Of a stretch of DNA of 64,000 nt, positions 42,808 through 54,078 are shown one piece after another. Source of the stretch: Microglena sp. YARC (Eukaryota > Chlorophyta > Chlorophyceae > Chlamydomonadales > Chlamydomonadaceae); assembly GCA_022414725.1 (NCBI GenBank), contig CM039466.1:34418006-34482005 (forward strand). Direction: 5' to 3'. Each line of letters begins with the position of its first letter. The stretch's first letter is position 1. The position numbers and the translations under genes are program-made. Under the pieces are notes generated by a model. That model worked only from the letters and a program-made list of their open reading frames with translations. It did not search any database and was not told the origin of the DNA.

Positions 42808-43004
42808 TGTCAGCTTTAGCTGTACATTGGTTCTACCTGGCCTATTGGCTACGCAACCTATCGCGTCTGTCCTTTCCCGTAACCTAAGGGTTTTGGGGGT
42901 CGCCGTCAGGACTCCTCTCTCAAGAGGCGTCCCTCGGCTCTTTTAACTGTCCAGTTGTCTAAACACTTCGTTCCTGGTCTCCTCACGTCCCCTGAACTCT
43001 GTCA
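42808..43004 (+). repeat. Copia-2 5' LTR
   Basis: 197 bp. It differs from the 3' LTR mainly at TTTTGGGGGTCGCC against TTTTGGGGTTTGCC. Confidence 0.93.
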
Positions 43005-43068
43005 GGTTATAGGTCTCATCAGTTGCGCTAAAGCGTACGCCACTGCGGACGTTGAGAAGCTCGGCATC

Positions 43069-44649
43069 ATGTCGTCAGTCAACCTGTCGATGATTAAGGA
43101 CCTCGCCAAACTCGACTACGAGAATTACGAGGAGTGGCTGTTCAATGTCATTCCTGCGTTACGTTTGGCGAACCTTGGCAACCATGTTGTCCCGAGCGCT
43201 GTGCCTGCAGTTGCACAGTGGCTACAACATCGTGTTACGGCTGGATCGACCTCCCGACAACAAGCGGGAGCGCCTTCAACCATGCGGTCAATGTGGACAC
43301 GCGCTGGCGGGGTAAACCCTGGCCGGCCATTTCATCGCTCTATTTCTCCGCCCAGGGGCTCTGCCCACGCTGGAGGAGCCGGACCTTCGGCATCGTCTGT
43401 GACCGCTGGAGTCCTCGCTGCCGGTGGCTCTGTTTCAATGAGGACCTTCGGCCCTACAGGAAGCTCCGGCAGGCCTACTCCTGCCGATCTGGAGGAGCGA
43501 GCTAGGAACGAGCCTCTCCCTGAGGACTCGTCTGAGGTCTCTTCTGTGACAGGCATTGCTGGTGAAGAAGGTGGAGGTGAACCGGGGATTGATGCTGAGA
43601 ATGCCGCCAGGCGTTCTTGGGTCAATCCCCTCGCGGGTAAGACGTCCGCGAGTGCAGTGCTCAAGTGGGATTTGAGGGGTGACCCTGATTTGATTCCGTT
43701 GACGGAGGAAGAGATGGATAGGAATGTAGAGGCGTACCGAGTTGAACTGAATCAGCAGATGTCAAAATTGCAGCGCCTCAAGCAGGCTTCTAGGACACCC
43801 CTGCCTCCTGTTGACTTTCATTTTCCTGATCGTGTTTCTGATGCTGAGGCCATCAGGGCTCTAGATGGGGCTGAGGCCAGGCTTAGGTTACATGATGTCT
43901 CTGATGTGTGGGTTAGCAATGAGGAAAAGGCTTTTTCCTACATGTTACTCACAATGAGCAAGGAGTTACAGGAGGTCTTTAGGCACTATGGTTCTTGTCA
44001 GGAGATCTATGATGAGGTGGAGTCGTGGGCAGTGCAGCATGCTCGTAGATTGGGACCGAAACTGGTAGCTGATTTGAGGGCGGTTCAGATGACCTACTCT
44101 GAATCCCCTACAACCTATTTCAATAGGGTGAAAAGGTTGGCACTCATGCTACTCAAATCGGGTACAACAGTTTCCGAATTTCAATGTATTGAGATCGCGA
44201 TCGCTGGTGCATCTCATCCTCGATTTTCTGGTTTGCTGACCATGTTCAGTGGTCCTGAGTTTGTTGAGAATCAGATCACGTTTGCTGAAGTGCAATATCG
44301 TTATGAGTCCATAGACACAGCAAACCAGAGGCTGCTGTCTAATCACCCTCACTACCCACCATGGGTCAAATCAACCCCCACTCACCTACCCTCCCCTTTG
44401 CCAGCAATGGCTGCTGCAGGATTACCTCAGGGCAGTGGAGTGCCGCAGTGCATCTACTGCCCTCGCCCTGGACACGCTTCGGAAACTTGCTGGACGCAGT
44501 TCCCGAAGCTTCGCCCTCGTGGTGCTGCTCGTGGAGGTCGTGGCGGTCAGAAGAAGCCACCACCACGAGGTGGAGGAGGAGCTGCACCAGTCAGCCGTGC
44601 TGAATATACCGCATTGATGGCTCAGATGGCTCTACTTGCAAAGAAGTGA
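43069..44649 (+). CDS. Copia-2 gag, 527 aa
   Basis: The first sensible ATG is at 43,069 (MSSVNLSMIKDLAKLDYENY, then EEWLFNVIPALR), typical of a copia Gag N-terminus. A proline/glycine/serine-rich linker follows. The capsid-like region has WVSNEEKAFSYMLLTMSKEL, QMTYSESPTTYFNRVKRLAL and QITFAEVQYRYESID. A classical CX2CX4HX4C zinc knuckle (CIYCPRPGHASETC) lies near the end, then a basic RGG-like stretch. The frame ends with TGA at 44,647-44,649 after LLAKK and is in phase with pol. Confidence 0.92.
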   Translation: MSSVNLSMIKDLAKLDYENYEEWLFNVIPALRLANLGNHVVPSAVPAVAQWLQHRVTAGSTSRQQAGAPSTMRSMWTRAGGVNPGRPFHRSISPPRGSAHAGGAGPSASSVTAGVLAAGGSVSMRTFGPTGSSGRPTPADLEERARNEPLPEDSSEVSSVTGIAGEEGGGEPGIDAENAARRSWVNPLAGKTSASAVLKWDLRGDPDLIPLTEEEMDRNVEAYRVELNQQMSKLQRLKQASRTPLPPVDFHFPDRVSDAEAIRALDGAEARLRLHDVSDVWVSNEEKAFSYMLLTMSKELQEVFRHYGSCQEIYDEVESWAVQHARRLGPKLVADLRAVQMTYSESPTTYFNRVKRLALMLLKSGTTVSEFQCIEIAIAGASHPRFSGLLTMFSGPEFVENQITFAEVQYRYESIDTANQRLLSNHPHYPPWVKSTPTHLPSPLPAMAAAGLPQGSGVPQCIYCPRPGHASETCWTQFPKLRPRGAARGGRGGQKKPPPRGGGGAAPVSRAEYTALMAQMALLAKK

Positions 44650-47600
44650 GATGCAAACCCCCCCTTACCCGTTCTCATTAGTGTTGAAACAGCCTGGGCG
44701 CCTGCTCAGGCTGATGATTGTGTCGAAGCTACCTGGTACTTAGACAGTGGGGCTAGTCGGAGTTTGACTGGGGACGTCACCCTCTTTAAATCCATCAGAT
44801 ATCAGGCAAATTGCCCCTCTGTTAGATTTGGAGATGGTGTTGTTCAGCAGGCAGTTGGTATTGGAACCATTGAACTATGTAATGAGTGGCTTGAGGCCCC
44901 CATTACCATAGACAATGTGCTCTACATACCTAATTGTCCTGTTAACCTTCTCAGTGTAAATGGTACGGCTAGGTCCCAGGGTTGTATCATTAGTTTTGAT
45001 GCAGATCGTTGTATTGCCACCAGAGGGTCTAGAACTCTTTGGACTGTTCCGGCCACCACGTCCGGTGTTTACCACTTCGAATCGGTACACTGCGCTATCC
45101 CTGATTCTCATCCGCGGGCGACGCGAGTTCGACCCTCTCCTGCGGCGTTTTCTGCTGAAACTGTTACTCCTGGTCAAGGCGATCCTACAGGTACTTGTCG
45201 TGACAGTGCGAAACTATGGCACCGCAGTTTTGGCCATCCTGGACAACCTGCTATGCACATGTTGTCGCACTCCGGCACTGTTACTGGCGGACCCAACTTT
45301 ACCAGGGCTGCACTTCAAAAGTTCTCACAGGACCCTTGTGATGCATGTTGTCTGGGTAAGGCCATACGCAAACCATACCCAAATCGTACTAGGAATACTC
45401 ACGCGCCGCTCGAATTGATACATATTGATATCATGGGGCCGTTCAGTGCTGGGTTGAGAGGGGAACTTTATCTTCTTGTCATAGTTGATGATTTTTCTGG
45501 GTGGAGTGCGGTTATTCCGATTAGACTGAAATCGGATGCTGCATGGCAGATCCAATTTACGATTAAGAAGTGGAGTGCGGAACTTTTAGGGGTAGCATTT
45601 CGAACGCTTAGGGGGGACCAAGCAAAAGAGTTTTTGGTCAAATGGTTTGTTGACTGGCTTCATGAGGTAAATGCGACGTACGAACATAGTAGCGTGTATT
45701 GCCCACAGCAAAACGGGGTTGCTGAGAGGTTCAATGGGGTAGTTGCTGCTATGGCTCGTACGATGCTGATAGAATCAGGGATGAGCAAGGGTTTCTGGCC
45801 CTATACCTTCTTGACTGCTTCGTACCTTCGAAATCGGTTACCCACAAAGACGAAAGATGGAAAGACTCCGTATGAGCTTTTCTATCAGCGCGTCCCCGAG
45901 GTGTCCCACCTCCGCGTCTTTGGGTGTATAGCCTATGTAACCCTACTAGATGGGAAGAAGCGGGGGAAATTAGATCCTAAGAGTATCCAGGGTAGACTGG
46001 TGGGGTATAGTGTGGTGTCGAAGGCCTACCAGGTCTGGATTCCAAAGTTGCACAAAGTGATTGAGGCTCGTGACGTGACCTTTTTTGAGGGCACTGGCCC
46101 AGTGCCCGTCGATGGGCAATTGGTGTATGATGGGAGTTCTTTTGCTTCTGGTTCTCCCTTGGCCGTCACTGAGGGGCGTACTGAACCGGCAGCATTAGAA
46201 TATCTTCTACAGGACTCAGGGCAGATGGAAACAGATGTGGGAGCAGTTTTTCCATATGAACCTACGTTCTCGGCAGGCTGCTGCCCCCAATGTCTCCCCT
46301 GTTTTTGTGCCTGACACTAAGACTGCGGAAATTATTCCGACTCGCTGCCTTCCATTCTCTATCCTCCCACCCTCTGTCCTGTCTGTTAGTGATTTAAGGG
46401 GAGAAGGTGGAGCTAGCGGCCTAGATAAAATTGTAGAGACTCCTTTCCTTGTTAGTGGTAACCCATTGTTCGAGCCTGAGGTTCTGCAGCTTCCTATTGC
46501 TCGGATGAGCAACTGCCTAGTGACTTAGGTAATGTTGACTCTAGTGATACAGCCAGTGATTCTACTCTAGCGTCTGCTATGAGCATGCCAGCCCCAGGTT
46601 GGATTGGGTTAGGTGATGTGGGAGATGCGCCGGACGTTCGACGTCCAGAGCTACCTCCTGGGAGAGTGATACAATCACTGCTCTCAAAGGTTACACCTCG
46701 GGAGCCTCGTCCACCCCCTCTTCCTTCTGCTCTTGGAGTTAGATCAAGTGGGAGGATGCGTGGGGAGGTTCCTGAGTTTGGTTTATTAGATGAATCGGTA
46801 TTGAAGCGATACCCTTCAGTGCCAGATGTTACGGTTCCTGATGTTTTAGTTACTTCCCCTTCTCCTTCTATTGCTGGTGATACTTCTGATGAGGTGGAGC
46901 GATCCCCTCCATCCCCGTCTGTTGATGGTTCTGCAGAAGAGGTACCAGAACCAGTTGGTGCTGCTTTTATCTCCATCCAGTGTGAGCTTTCTTATGCTCA
47001 AGCTATAGCGCTCGATAACCCTGAGAGGGAAGAGTGGCAGCTAGCAATGAGAGATGAAATCGCTTCCCTCGAGGGTCATGGTACTTGGATTCTGGAGCCT
47101 CATCCTGGGGATGAGTACAGACTTATGTCTGCCAGATGGTTATTTACTAAAAAGTTGGGTAAGGATGGAAGAGTGGAGCGCTACAAAGCGCGTTTTGTGG
47201 CTAGAGGTTACATGCAGCGTCCTGGTATTGAGTACGACCAGACTTTTGCTCCGGTCACCTCTAAAGCGACTTTGAGGGTGTTACTTGCAGGTGTTGTTCA
47301 TCGTAAGATGTTCTCCAGGAAAATTGATGTGAAGACTGCATTCCTTCATGGAGTGATAGATCCCAACCTCAAATTGTACTTGAGGCAGCCTGACGGCTTC
47401 ATCAAGGTTGGGCCTAATGGAAAACCCCTGGTTTGTCGCATTGTGAAGAGCTTGTATGGATTGAAGCAGGCCCCTAGAGCTTGGCATGACAATGTCCTGC
47501 AGGTTCTTCGCCTTGCAGGTTTCCGACCGACGCTCTCTGATCCAGCACTTTTTGTGCGCCTGGATGCTGATGGCCTGTGGTCCTGGGTCCTGACATATGT

Positions 47601-48609
47601 CGACGACTTTTGGATTACTGTTGATGAGCTCGTGCTCTATGATGCACTTATTACCATCTTGCGTAATAACGGGTGGGTTATTACAGAAATGGGAGTACCT
47701 GAACAGTTCCTCTCTTTGGACTGTAATGTTACCCTTGATGATGAGGGGCGGTGTGTGAAGATTGTACTCAGTCAGCATAATGCTATTAATGGGATGGTTG
47801 AGCGGTTCAAGCTTAATGCAGGGGAAGAGAAGTTGAAGGCTACGTCTGAGGTGCCCATGGTGTCTAAGTCAGTTACAGTTCATGCCATTGGCAGTCCTGT
47901 TCTACCTAACAACATTTTGTACGCATCTCTGGTTGGTAGCCTCATCTACTTGTCCACGTGCACAAGACCTGATATTGCTTTTGCTGTTAGTCAACTTTCT
48001 AGATTCACAGCAGCACCTACTCAGGCTCACTGGAATGCAGCTCTGAGGGTTCTGGTGTACCTTCGCAAGCATACTTATATTGGTATTGCCTACACTCATG
48101 ACCCAAAATTTGAGCTCCTTGCTTACAGTGATGCATCTTTTGGTGAGGATCCGGAGGACAGGAGATCTCAAACTGGTCTTGCTTTTCTAGCTTCTGGTGG
48201 AATTGTCAATTGGGTATCCAAGCGACAAATCACCCCTGCAGTTAGTACTGGGGAAGCTGAGTATCAAGCTTTGGCTGGTTGTGCGAGGGAAGTTCAGTGG
48301 CTCAAGCATCTTAGGGTAGACCTGGGATTGCCTGTTCACTTGATTACTATCAAATGTGATGCCACGGTAGCTCTGTCCTGGACAGAGGACTACAAGCTTG
48401 AAAGCAAGGCTAAACACATAGATATAATGCATCACTACATCAAGGATTTGGTTCTAAGCCAGCGCATCGGTGTTACTAAGGTGCATACCTCCTTGCAGTT
48501 GGCTGATACTTTCACTAAGCCTCTCCCCGCAGAGGTTTTTTGGAGTATGAATGGTATGCTTGGTTTGGTCAAGTACAAGCTTCGCCCTAGGTTTATTGAT
48601 TTACAGTGA
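44650..48609 (+). pseudogene. Copia-2 pol (protease, integrase, RT, RNase H), with frame disruption
   Basis: The open frame continues from the gag TGA. Protease has WYLDSGASRSLTGD. Integrase has HRSFGHPGQPAM and CDACCLGKA, a core with LIHIDIMGPF and RTLRGDQAKEF, and PQQNGVAERFNG. The frame ends at 46,314. The Pol linker (about 46,235-46,528) continues in the +1 frame, and the original frame resumes by 46,579. RT has ARWLFTKKLG, KIDVKTAFLHGVIDPNLKLY, SLYGLKQAPRAW and YVDDFWITV. RNase H has YSDASFGEDPEDRRSQTG, STGEAEYQALAG and KHIDIMHHYIKDL. The two compensating shifts disable Pol but leave both halves intact. Confidence 0.94.
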
Positions 48610-49236
48610 TTTTTCTGCAGTTCAGGTTTGTGCTCTCTGCGGGAGTCGCGGGTTTCGATGCCCACCTGCGGTGATTTCAGAATATTAATTTGCTTCAGGT
48701 CTACTGCCCCTTGCTTCACCTCGAGTGTTGTACGACTCCAATCCTGTAGCGATGGTGAATGGGTATGTAGTTTGTATAGACCTGTCGCACTGGATTTTGG
48801 GGGTTGATTTTACCTCGAGTCTCTGGTCATGACTACCTCGCTGGTAGATCTGTTTGGAATTATTCTTATTTTTGTTTGATTTCCCCTCTTTTGGGTAGAA
48901 ATTGCACCTGGTTTTGGGATTGTTACACCTGCGGTCCAAGGATGGAGCCTGCAAGGTCTGAGTAACTGTTTTACCTCTTTTAGCCCTGATTGGCGTAAAT
49001 AGAGTTTGCTTCAGTTAGGTGGAGTGTGGTACTATTCTGCGCTCTTTCCCCTCCTTAGATGAACATTTAGGTTGGTTAAATCTTAGAATGATATTGGAAG
49101 TATCGGTGTCGCCCTTGAGGATGTCTCTCTCTATTAGATTTATTTTCTGCTTGCTTTTGAGTTTCAGATTTCTTTTTCGAAGTTTATTGTTAAAGGTTTG
49201 AAGGTATAATTTTCTTGGCAGTTAGAACAGGTGGAG
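48610..49236 (+). other. Copia-2 3' untranslated region
   Basis: No gene. It contains repeated CACCTCGAG/CACCTGC-type sequence and ends with the purine tract AACAGGTGGAG directly before the LTR. Confidence 0.7.
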
Positions 49237-49433
49237 TGTCAGCTTTAGCTGTACATTGGTTCTACCTGGCCTATTGGCTACGCAACCTATCGCGTCTGTC
49301 CTTTCCCGTAACCTAAGGGTTTTGGGGTTTGCCGTCAGGACTCCTCTCTCAAGAGGCGTCCCTCGGCTCTTTTAACTGTCCAGTTGTCTAAACACTTCGT
49401 TCCTGGTCTCCTCACGTCCCCTGAACTCTGTCA
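49237..49433 (+). repeat. Copia-2 3' LTR
   Basis: 197 bp, TGTCAGC to CTGTCA, followed by the target duplication CCCTT. Confidence 0.93.
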
Positions 49434-49438
49434 CCCTT

Positions 49439-49763
49439 AACGGGTACTCTGGCCTTCCAGAAAGGCATACGGGTACACCTTACCCGTAAGCCATGTGACG
49501 AACGCACATGATACAGTACCATACCCATGTACTGCCTCATCTCTCACAACGCACCCGTTGCGTACATAGACACGAGCTACTCGGGACGAACCCTTCTACT
49601 CCTTCACGAAGACGTTCTTCTCGATCAACTCTACATCCCCTACATAGGTAACACCCTCCTGTTCTGCTAGCTTACGCATATCGACTACACATAAACATAC
49701 ATCACATAGACTGTTCCACTAGATTAACCCCCCAGGCTGCTGAGTGCATCCTGAGCTGTTACA
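49439..49763 (+). repeat. Gypsy 5' LTR, larger part after the nested copia
   Basis: Starts AACGGGTACTCTGGCC and ends GAGCTGTTACA. It matches the 3' LTR nearly perfectly. The first 20 bases of this LTR are at 42,788-42,807. Confidence 0.93.
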
Positions 49764-49764
49764 C

Positions 49765-49784
49765 TGGTAGCGGAGCTGGTTTCG
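49765..49784 (+). promoter_or_regulatory. Gypsy primer-binding site (initiator Met tRNA)
   Basis: TGGTAGCGGAGCTGGTTTCG lies one base after the 5' LTR. It is complementary to a tRNA 3' end that carries the CGAAACC T-loop and CTACCA tail of initiator methionine tRNAs. Confidence 0.75.
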
Positions 49785-50525
49785 TTCCTTAGGGACCTCA
49801 CGCATACACATACGCACGCATACGAATTTTTCTTCGAATTAATCGCACCCGCCAGGACATCCTGTCGGCTTTCTGGCATTTTTGGCTCGCTGTTCCTGCT
49901 CTTACCTGTAAGCTTCGAGTACACGTAGCGCCTGTTAGGCTCTCGCAGTTAACTGTCCTGTCAGGCTCGACACGCCCTAGGCCGCCTGCGACCTGTCTTG
50001 CATGGGCATCTTTTCCTAGCCTGCCGACCCCTGTATGGCCTACGCTCTCGATTCTTGCATTCACGTCCTGTCCTTTTGGTCATAGCTTCTAAAGCTCCTT
50101 TCCCGAGCATCTGGAGCGGGGTTTGATCTATTGGGCAGCATTGGCTCCATTGGCCACCTAGGCCGTACTTGCTTTAATTAGCGTACTTCACGAGCCTGTC
50201 CTGCGACTCTTCCTGCTTGCTGCATCATCTTTTGTTGCTTTCCGCCTGCACGTTTGCTCATCCTGTCGCGCAATTCGGTTCGTCGTTGTCCTTCCTGGTT
50301 TCCCTGTGATTCGTGCCTTTGCAGTGCTTTTATCCCTCATCGTATTCTGGACGAACGCGTCATATACAGTTACGCTTGAGGAATTCTCAGCTCGTTACGC
50401 TCACAAAAATTACTAGTCCCTGTGACAGGTGAATTTGGGCCTCTTGCAGTTGCGAGTAATTCTCCCTCTCTCGCCCACCACTCATTCCTGTCCAGCCTAC
50501 TGACTTGTTCTGTTGCCTGTGCAGA
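49785..50525 (+). other. Gypsy leader
   Basis: Pyrimidine-rich leader between primer site and gag, with no gene. Confidence 0.6.
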
Positions 50526-50763
50526 ATGGCATCCCACAAATCCACCAAGGTAACCGACGACGCGGCTGACCAGCCTACGATGTCAGTGGTCGACACCAAT
50601 CCTGAAGGGATGGGGTCTTCTGACACTGAGCCCGACACTGAGCTCGGTGCTACGCTGGATGTCTCAGTGGGTACGCTGCAGCCGCTGGTTGACGGCCTCA
50701 ATGGTCTGGCGGCACCCTCGGGTGCCCCGCCCGCTGCCCCGCCTCCGCGCGCGGGCATGGCCC

Positions 50764-50796
<33 letters not shown>

Positions 50797-53700
50797 TGGC
50801 TGAGCCTTCCCTCGAGGAGCTCAGCGCTCGCTATGACGCGGGCGCGGAGCGCAGGCGTCATCAGCACATGGGTGGCCACCTGATCGCGGCGGAGCAAATT
50901 GGACAACTCCGCGCGCAGCTCGACCAGGCCTCCATCGCCAACTCGGCCCTTACCGAGCAGTTTGTGGCGAAGATATCCGCTAAGGACGCCGAAGTCGCTG
51001 ACCTCACGCAGCGCCTCGCCGTCTCCAGCGCGGCTACCGAGGCCGCATTGGCCAATGGCGATCCTACCGAGAGACAAGAGTTGTTAAACAGCCACTACTT
51101 ACTCGGCAAGGCTCTGGCTCAGAGTCGCAAGGCGTTGTCCGACCTCCAGGCCGCTTTCACTGAAGCCGCGGCGACCGCAAGGTCCTCCATGGATGTGTTG
51201 TGCATCGAGCTGGCGACTAAGGAGTCCGAGCTCGAGGCTGCTAAAGGCGACCTTGCTCGATCTCAAGCAGGTGAGCGCAGTCTGACGCCTGACGAATATA
51301 GGACAAACCTGCCTTTCTCGATTTGCAATCCATTTGATCATATTGAGGACTCACCTTCCCGATTGGTTACACATCCCAATGTTTTGCCCGTGAATCGCAC
51401 ACTGTTTCCCAATCTGCCGACGCCATTGTCTAACTCGCCACGTTTTTCCCCCCATGCAGCGCTCGCCCCCGCTCTCGCTGAAAACGCTCGCTTGACTGAG
51501 GTCGTCGCGCAGCTTACCCGCGAGAACGTCGCCTATGGCAAGCGCCCAATGACTGCTCCCGCGGCTGCATCTCCCATTACCATGGCTGATGTCATGGCCA
51601 TGATCGCGGCGAGCCAAGCTACTGTGGCGCGCAACGAGACTGTGCCGATGGACACTGAGGACCCTGGCGGTTCTTCCAGCGGCGCCCGCTACGTTGGGTG
51701 TGGGAACGGCAGGACTGTGGGGCGCAAGCATGCGCTTCCTCAGGCCGCTCGCGAGGACGACGCTGCCGCTCAGGAGGCCATCGCTGCGCGCAAGCAGGCG
51801 TTTCTGCGCGGCCGCGAGATCAAGGCGTCGCCCACATATGCCAAGGCTGCGAAGTCGGATGGTCTTCTCCATTACCACTCCGCTGACCACCCTGTCGCGC
51901 CGTATGCCAACGCCAAGTTGGCGGTGCATATGAACGCTTACGCTGACAGCCTCCTCCTTGACTGCGATCCTGAGAACATCGTGGATGCGCTGCAAGCGGT
52001 CGATGATCTCCACGACAGCATGACCCGTTTGTACACGGCGTCCAAGATGCGAAAGCAGAGGTGGATGGAATTGATGCCTTTGAACATCAAAGACATTGCC
52101 GACAAGGACGCCGCCCTCAAGGGCACTAAGCTGAAGGCCCACTACCCGGCGCCGGAGGCCAATGACGACAAGATGGATGAGACGCTGCCTCGTGCACCTG
52201 ACAGGCAGGTGCGGGTTGCGGGGAATTCAGGATTGTTTGATAAACTAGCTGTCGCTCAGGTAGCCCCGGCGTTTGAGCCAGAACCCTTTCGCCTCCCCGA
52301 CGTCTATGCCCCTTTGGGTGGCCTTACTGGCAAAATGCAACGTGGTTCGATCCCGCGGGGGGGCGCTACCCCTTCCCCGCCGACAGCACCTACCGCCGCT
52401 CACTCACCACCCGACGGCCCCTTTTCGGTCTCCGACCACTCGTCATCGGGCCACGACTTAGCCGATTCCTCAGGTTTGCCCCTCCAGATTCCACCTGGCG
52501 ACCCGACCTCTAATCGCCCTCCTCGAGCTAAGCAGCCCGAGCACCCAACGACGCCCGCAGTACCTACGGTGGCTTCCCCGGCCGCTGTTCGCCCTCGTGC
52601 AAAGCGCGCAGCTACGCTGCCCGCAGACACACCTTCTCCGACGCGACAGATTCGCGAGGGCGCACACCTGGCCCCGGCAGGCCCGCCAGGTGAGCCCGTC
52701 TCGCTACCGCCAATCACCCCTCCTCCCGATAACCGCGCCACTCGTCACTCTGATCACGACACTGGGTTCGCCAAGCGTGTTACCAAAATGAGAAAGGAAC
52801 TACGTCTCATTGAACACAAACTGTCGGACAGATGCACTAGGGCTAAGTTGCGCCGATGGGTATTCAATGTGGTCACGCTCATGGAGCTCCAGTTCTCCGA
52901 CGGTTACCTTGGCGCGTTACTTCGAGCGCATTGTTCCACACCTGTCGGGCGCTTTTACTGGCCAACTCCGCATCACTTACGACGAGGCATGGGCTAGCGA
53001 TGAGTTGGACGGGTTAGATTTCATGGGAATCGTCGCATGGGCAGAGTCGCTCCTCCTGCCCGAGCTATTAACGGAATCACACGTCGCTCTCACCAAACTA
53101 GACAAAGGTGGCTTCCGCCAAGATACTCGCTCCTTGCAGAATTATTACCACGCCATCAAGTCTGAATTTAGCAAAGTCCCCGAGCTCACCGAGCGCGAAA
53201 AGTTAAACTTGTTTCGCACGGGACTCTCCGATGAACTCCGCGCCGGTTCACACTCTCGGCGCGAGTCGGGTACTATGTTCGAAACGATGGAGGATTTGTT
53301 CCGCTATCTGCAATTGGACGAAGCGAGGAAAGTTGTCGCCGCTCGTGGCAAGTCCTTGACGGACATGCACGATCGCCATCAGAGGGGAGGTTACGCTAAC
53401 CAGAAGTCGAGGTACCCATTCAAGCGCCCCGCGGATACTAAATACCCGGGTAAGGACCTTGCATTCAATCGCGTCCAGTTTACCAACTCACCCCCCTCCG
53501 ATTCTGACCCTGATTCTTTCTCTTCGCAGGGAGTAGCCACCGACGACGGCGGGGAGATGAACTCTTGCCCAGCCAAGAGCCCCAAGCTGGCGCCAAACAG
53601 TAGTCGCAACCCGGCCGGTGGCCGAGGTGGTGGAGGACGTAGTGCGACGCAGCCGGCGCACAACGGCAAGCTGGGTGGATCGCCAAGGCTGCAGGTCCTC

Positions 53701-54078
53701 AGTTTACAAGGTGCTGATTGCACGTTCGGGAAAGGCTCTATTAGCCGCGGCGCGGGCCGTGGTGGTCGCGGAGGATACGGACAGGGTGCTGGTCGGGGCC
53801 GTTCACAGCCCAGCGGGCCGCGGACCCCCGACTTTTTGGGTCAAGACCCCCAGAACGCCATGCATATGAACAAATCGGTCAGCGTCGGGCAGACCATCTG
53901 GCTTCAGAATGGTGCTCGCTGCTTCTTCTGCTTCCGCTACATGAGGACATGTGTGCGGTCGCTGAATGCTGACGGACGCTGCCGCACGCGGGACTTGCCT
54001 AACTGGCCGGCCCTCAATGAGACTACGTGTCCCGACTGGGCCCTTGATGGCAACGGTCCCATCCCGATTTGGGAATAG
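50526..54078 (+). pseudogene. Gypsy gag, one frameshift
   Basis: ATG 50,526 (MASHKSTKVTDDAADQ) opens a frame to 52,997, but the protein logic switches to the +1 frame near 52,910: LQFSDGYLGA in the first frame joins RYFERIVPHLSGAFTG in the second. The N-terminal half is a threonine run, coiled-coil segments (LRAQLDQASIANSALTEQFV) and a proline-rich linker. The second part is the capsid domain (SLQNYYHAIKSEFSKVPEL, REKLNLFRTGLSDELRAGS), then a basic RGG-type region and a C-terminal CFFCFRYMRTC cluster instead of a standard knuckle. It is unusually long for a gypsy Gag (about 1,180 codons). It ends at TAG 54,076-54,078, overlapping the pol frame. Confidence 0.85.

Larger units (their letters stand above)
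42808..49433 (+). mobile_element. Copia LTR retrotransposon 2 (complete, 6.6 kb)
   Basis: LTRs of 197 bp at 42,808-43,004 and 49,237-49,433 start TGTCAGC and end CTGTCA, and differ at about two positions. The target duplication CCCTT is at 42,803-42,807 and 49,434-49,438. The target is the gypsy 5' LTR, proved by the uninterrupted version at 58,877. It shares with copia-1 the LTR start, the GGTTATA start of the internal region, the AGGTGGAG purine tract and gag/pol similarity, so the two are relatives. Confidence 0.96.
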
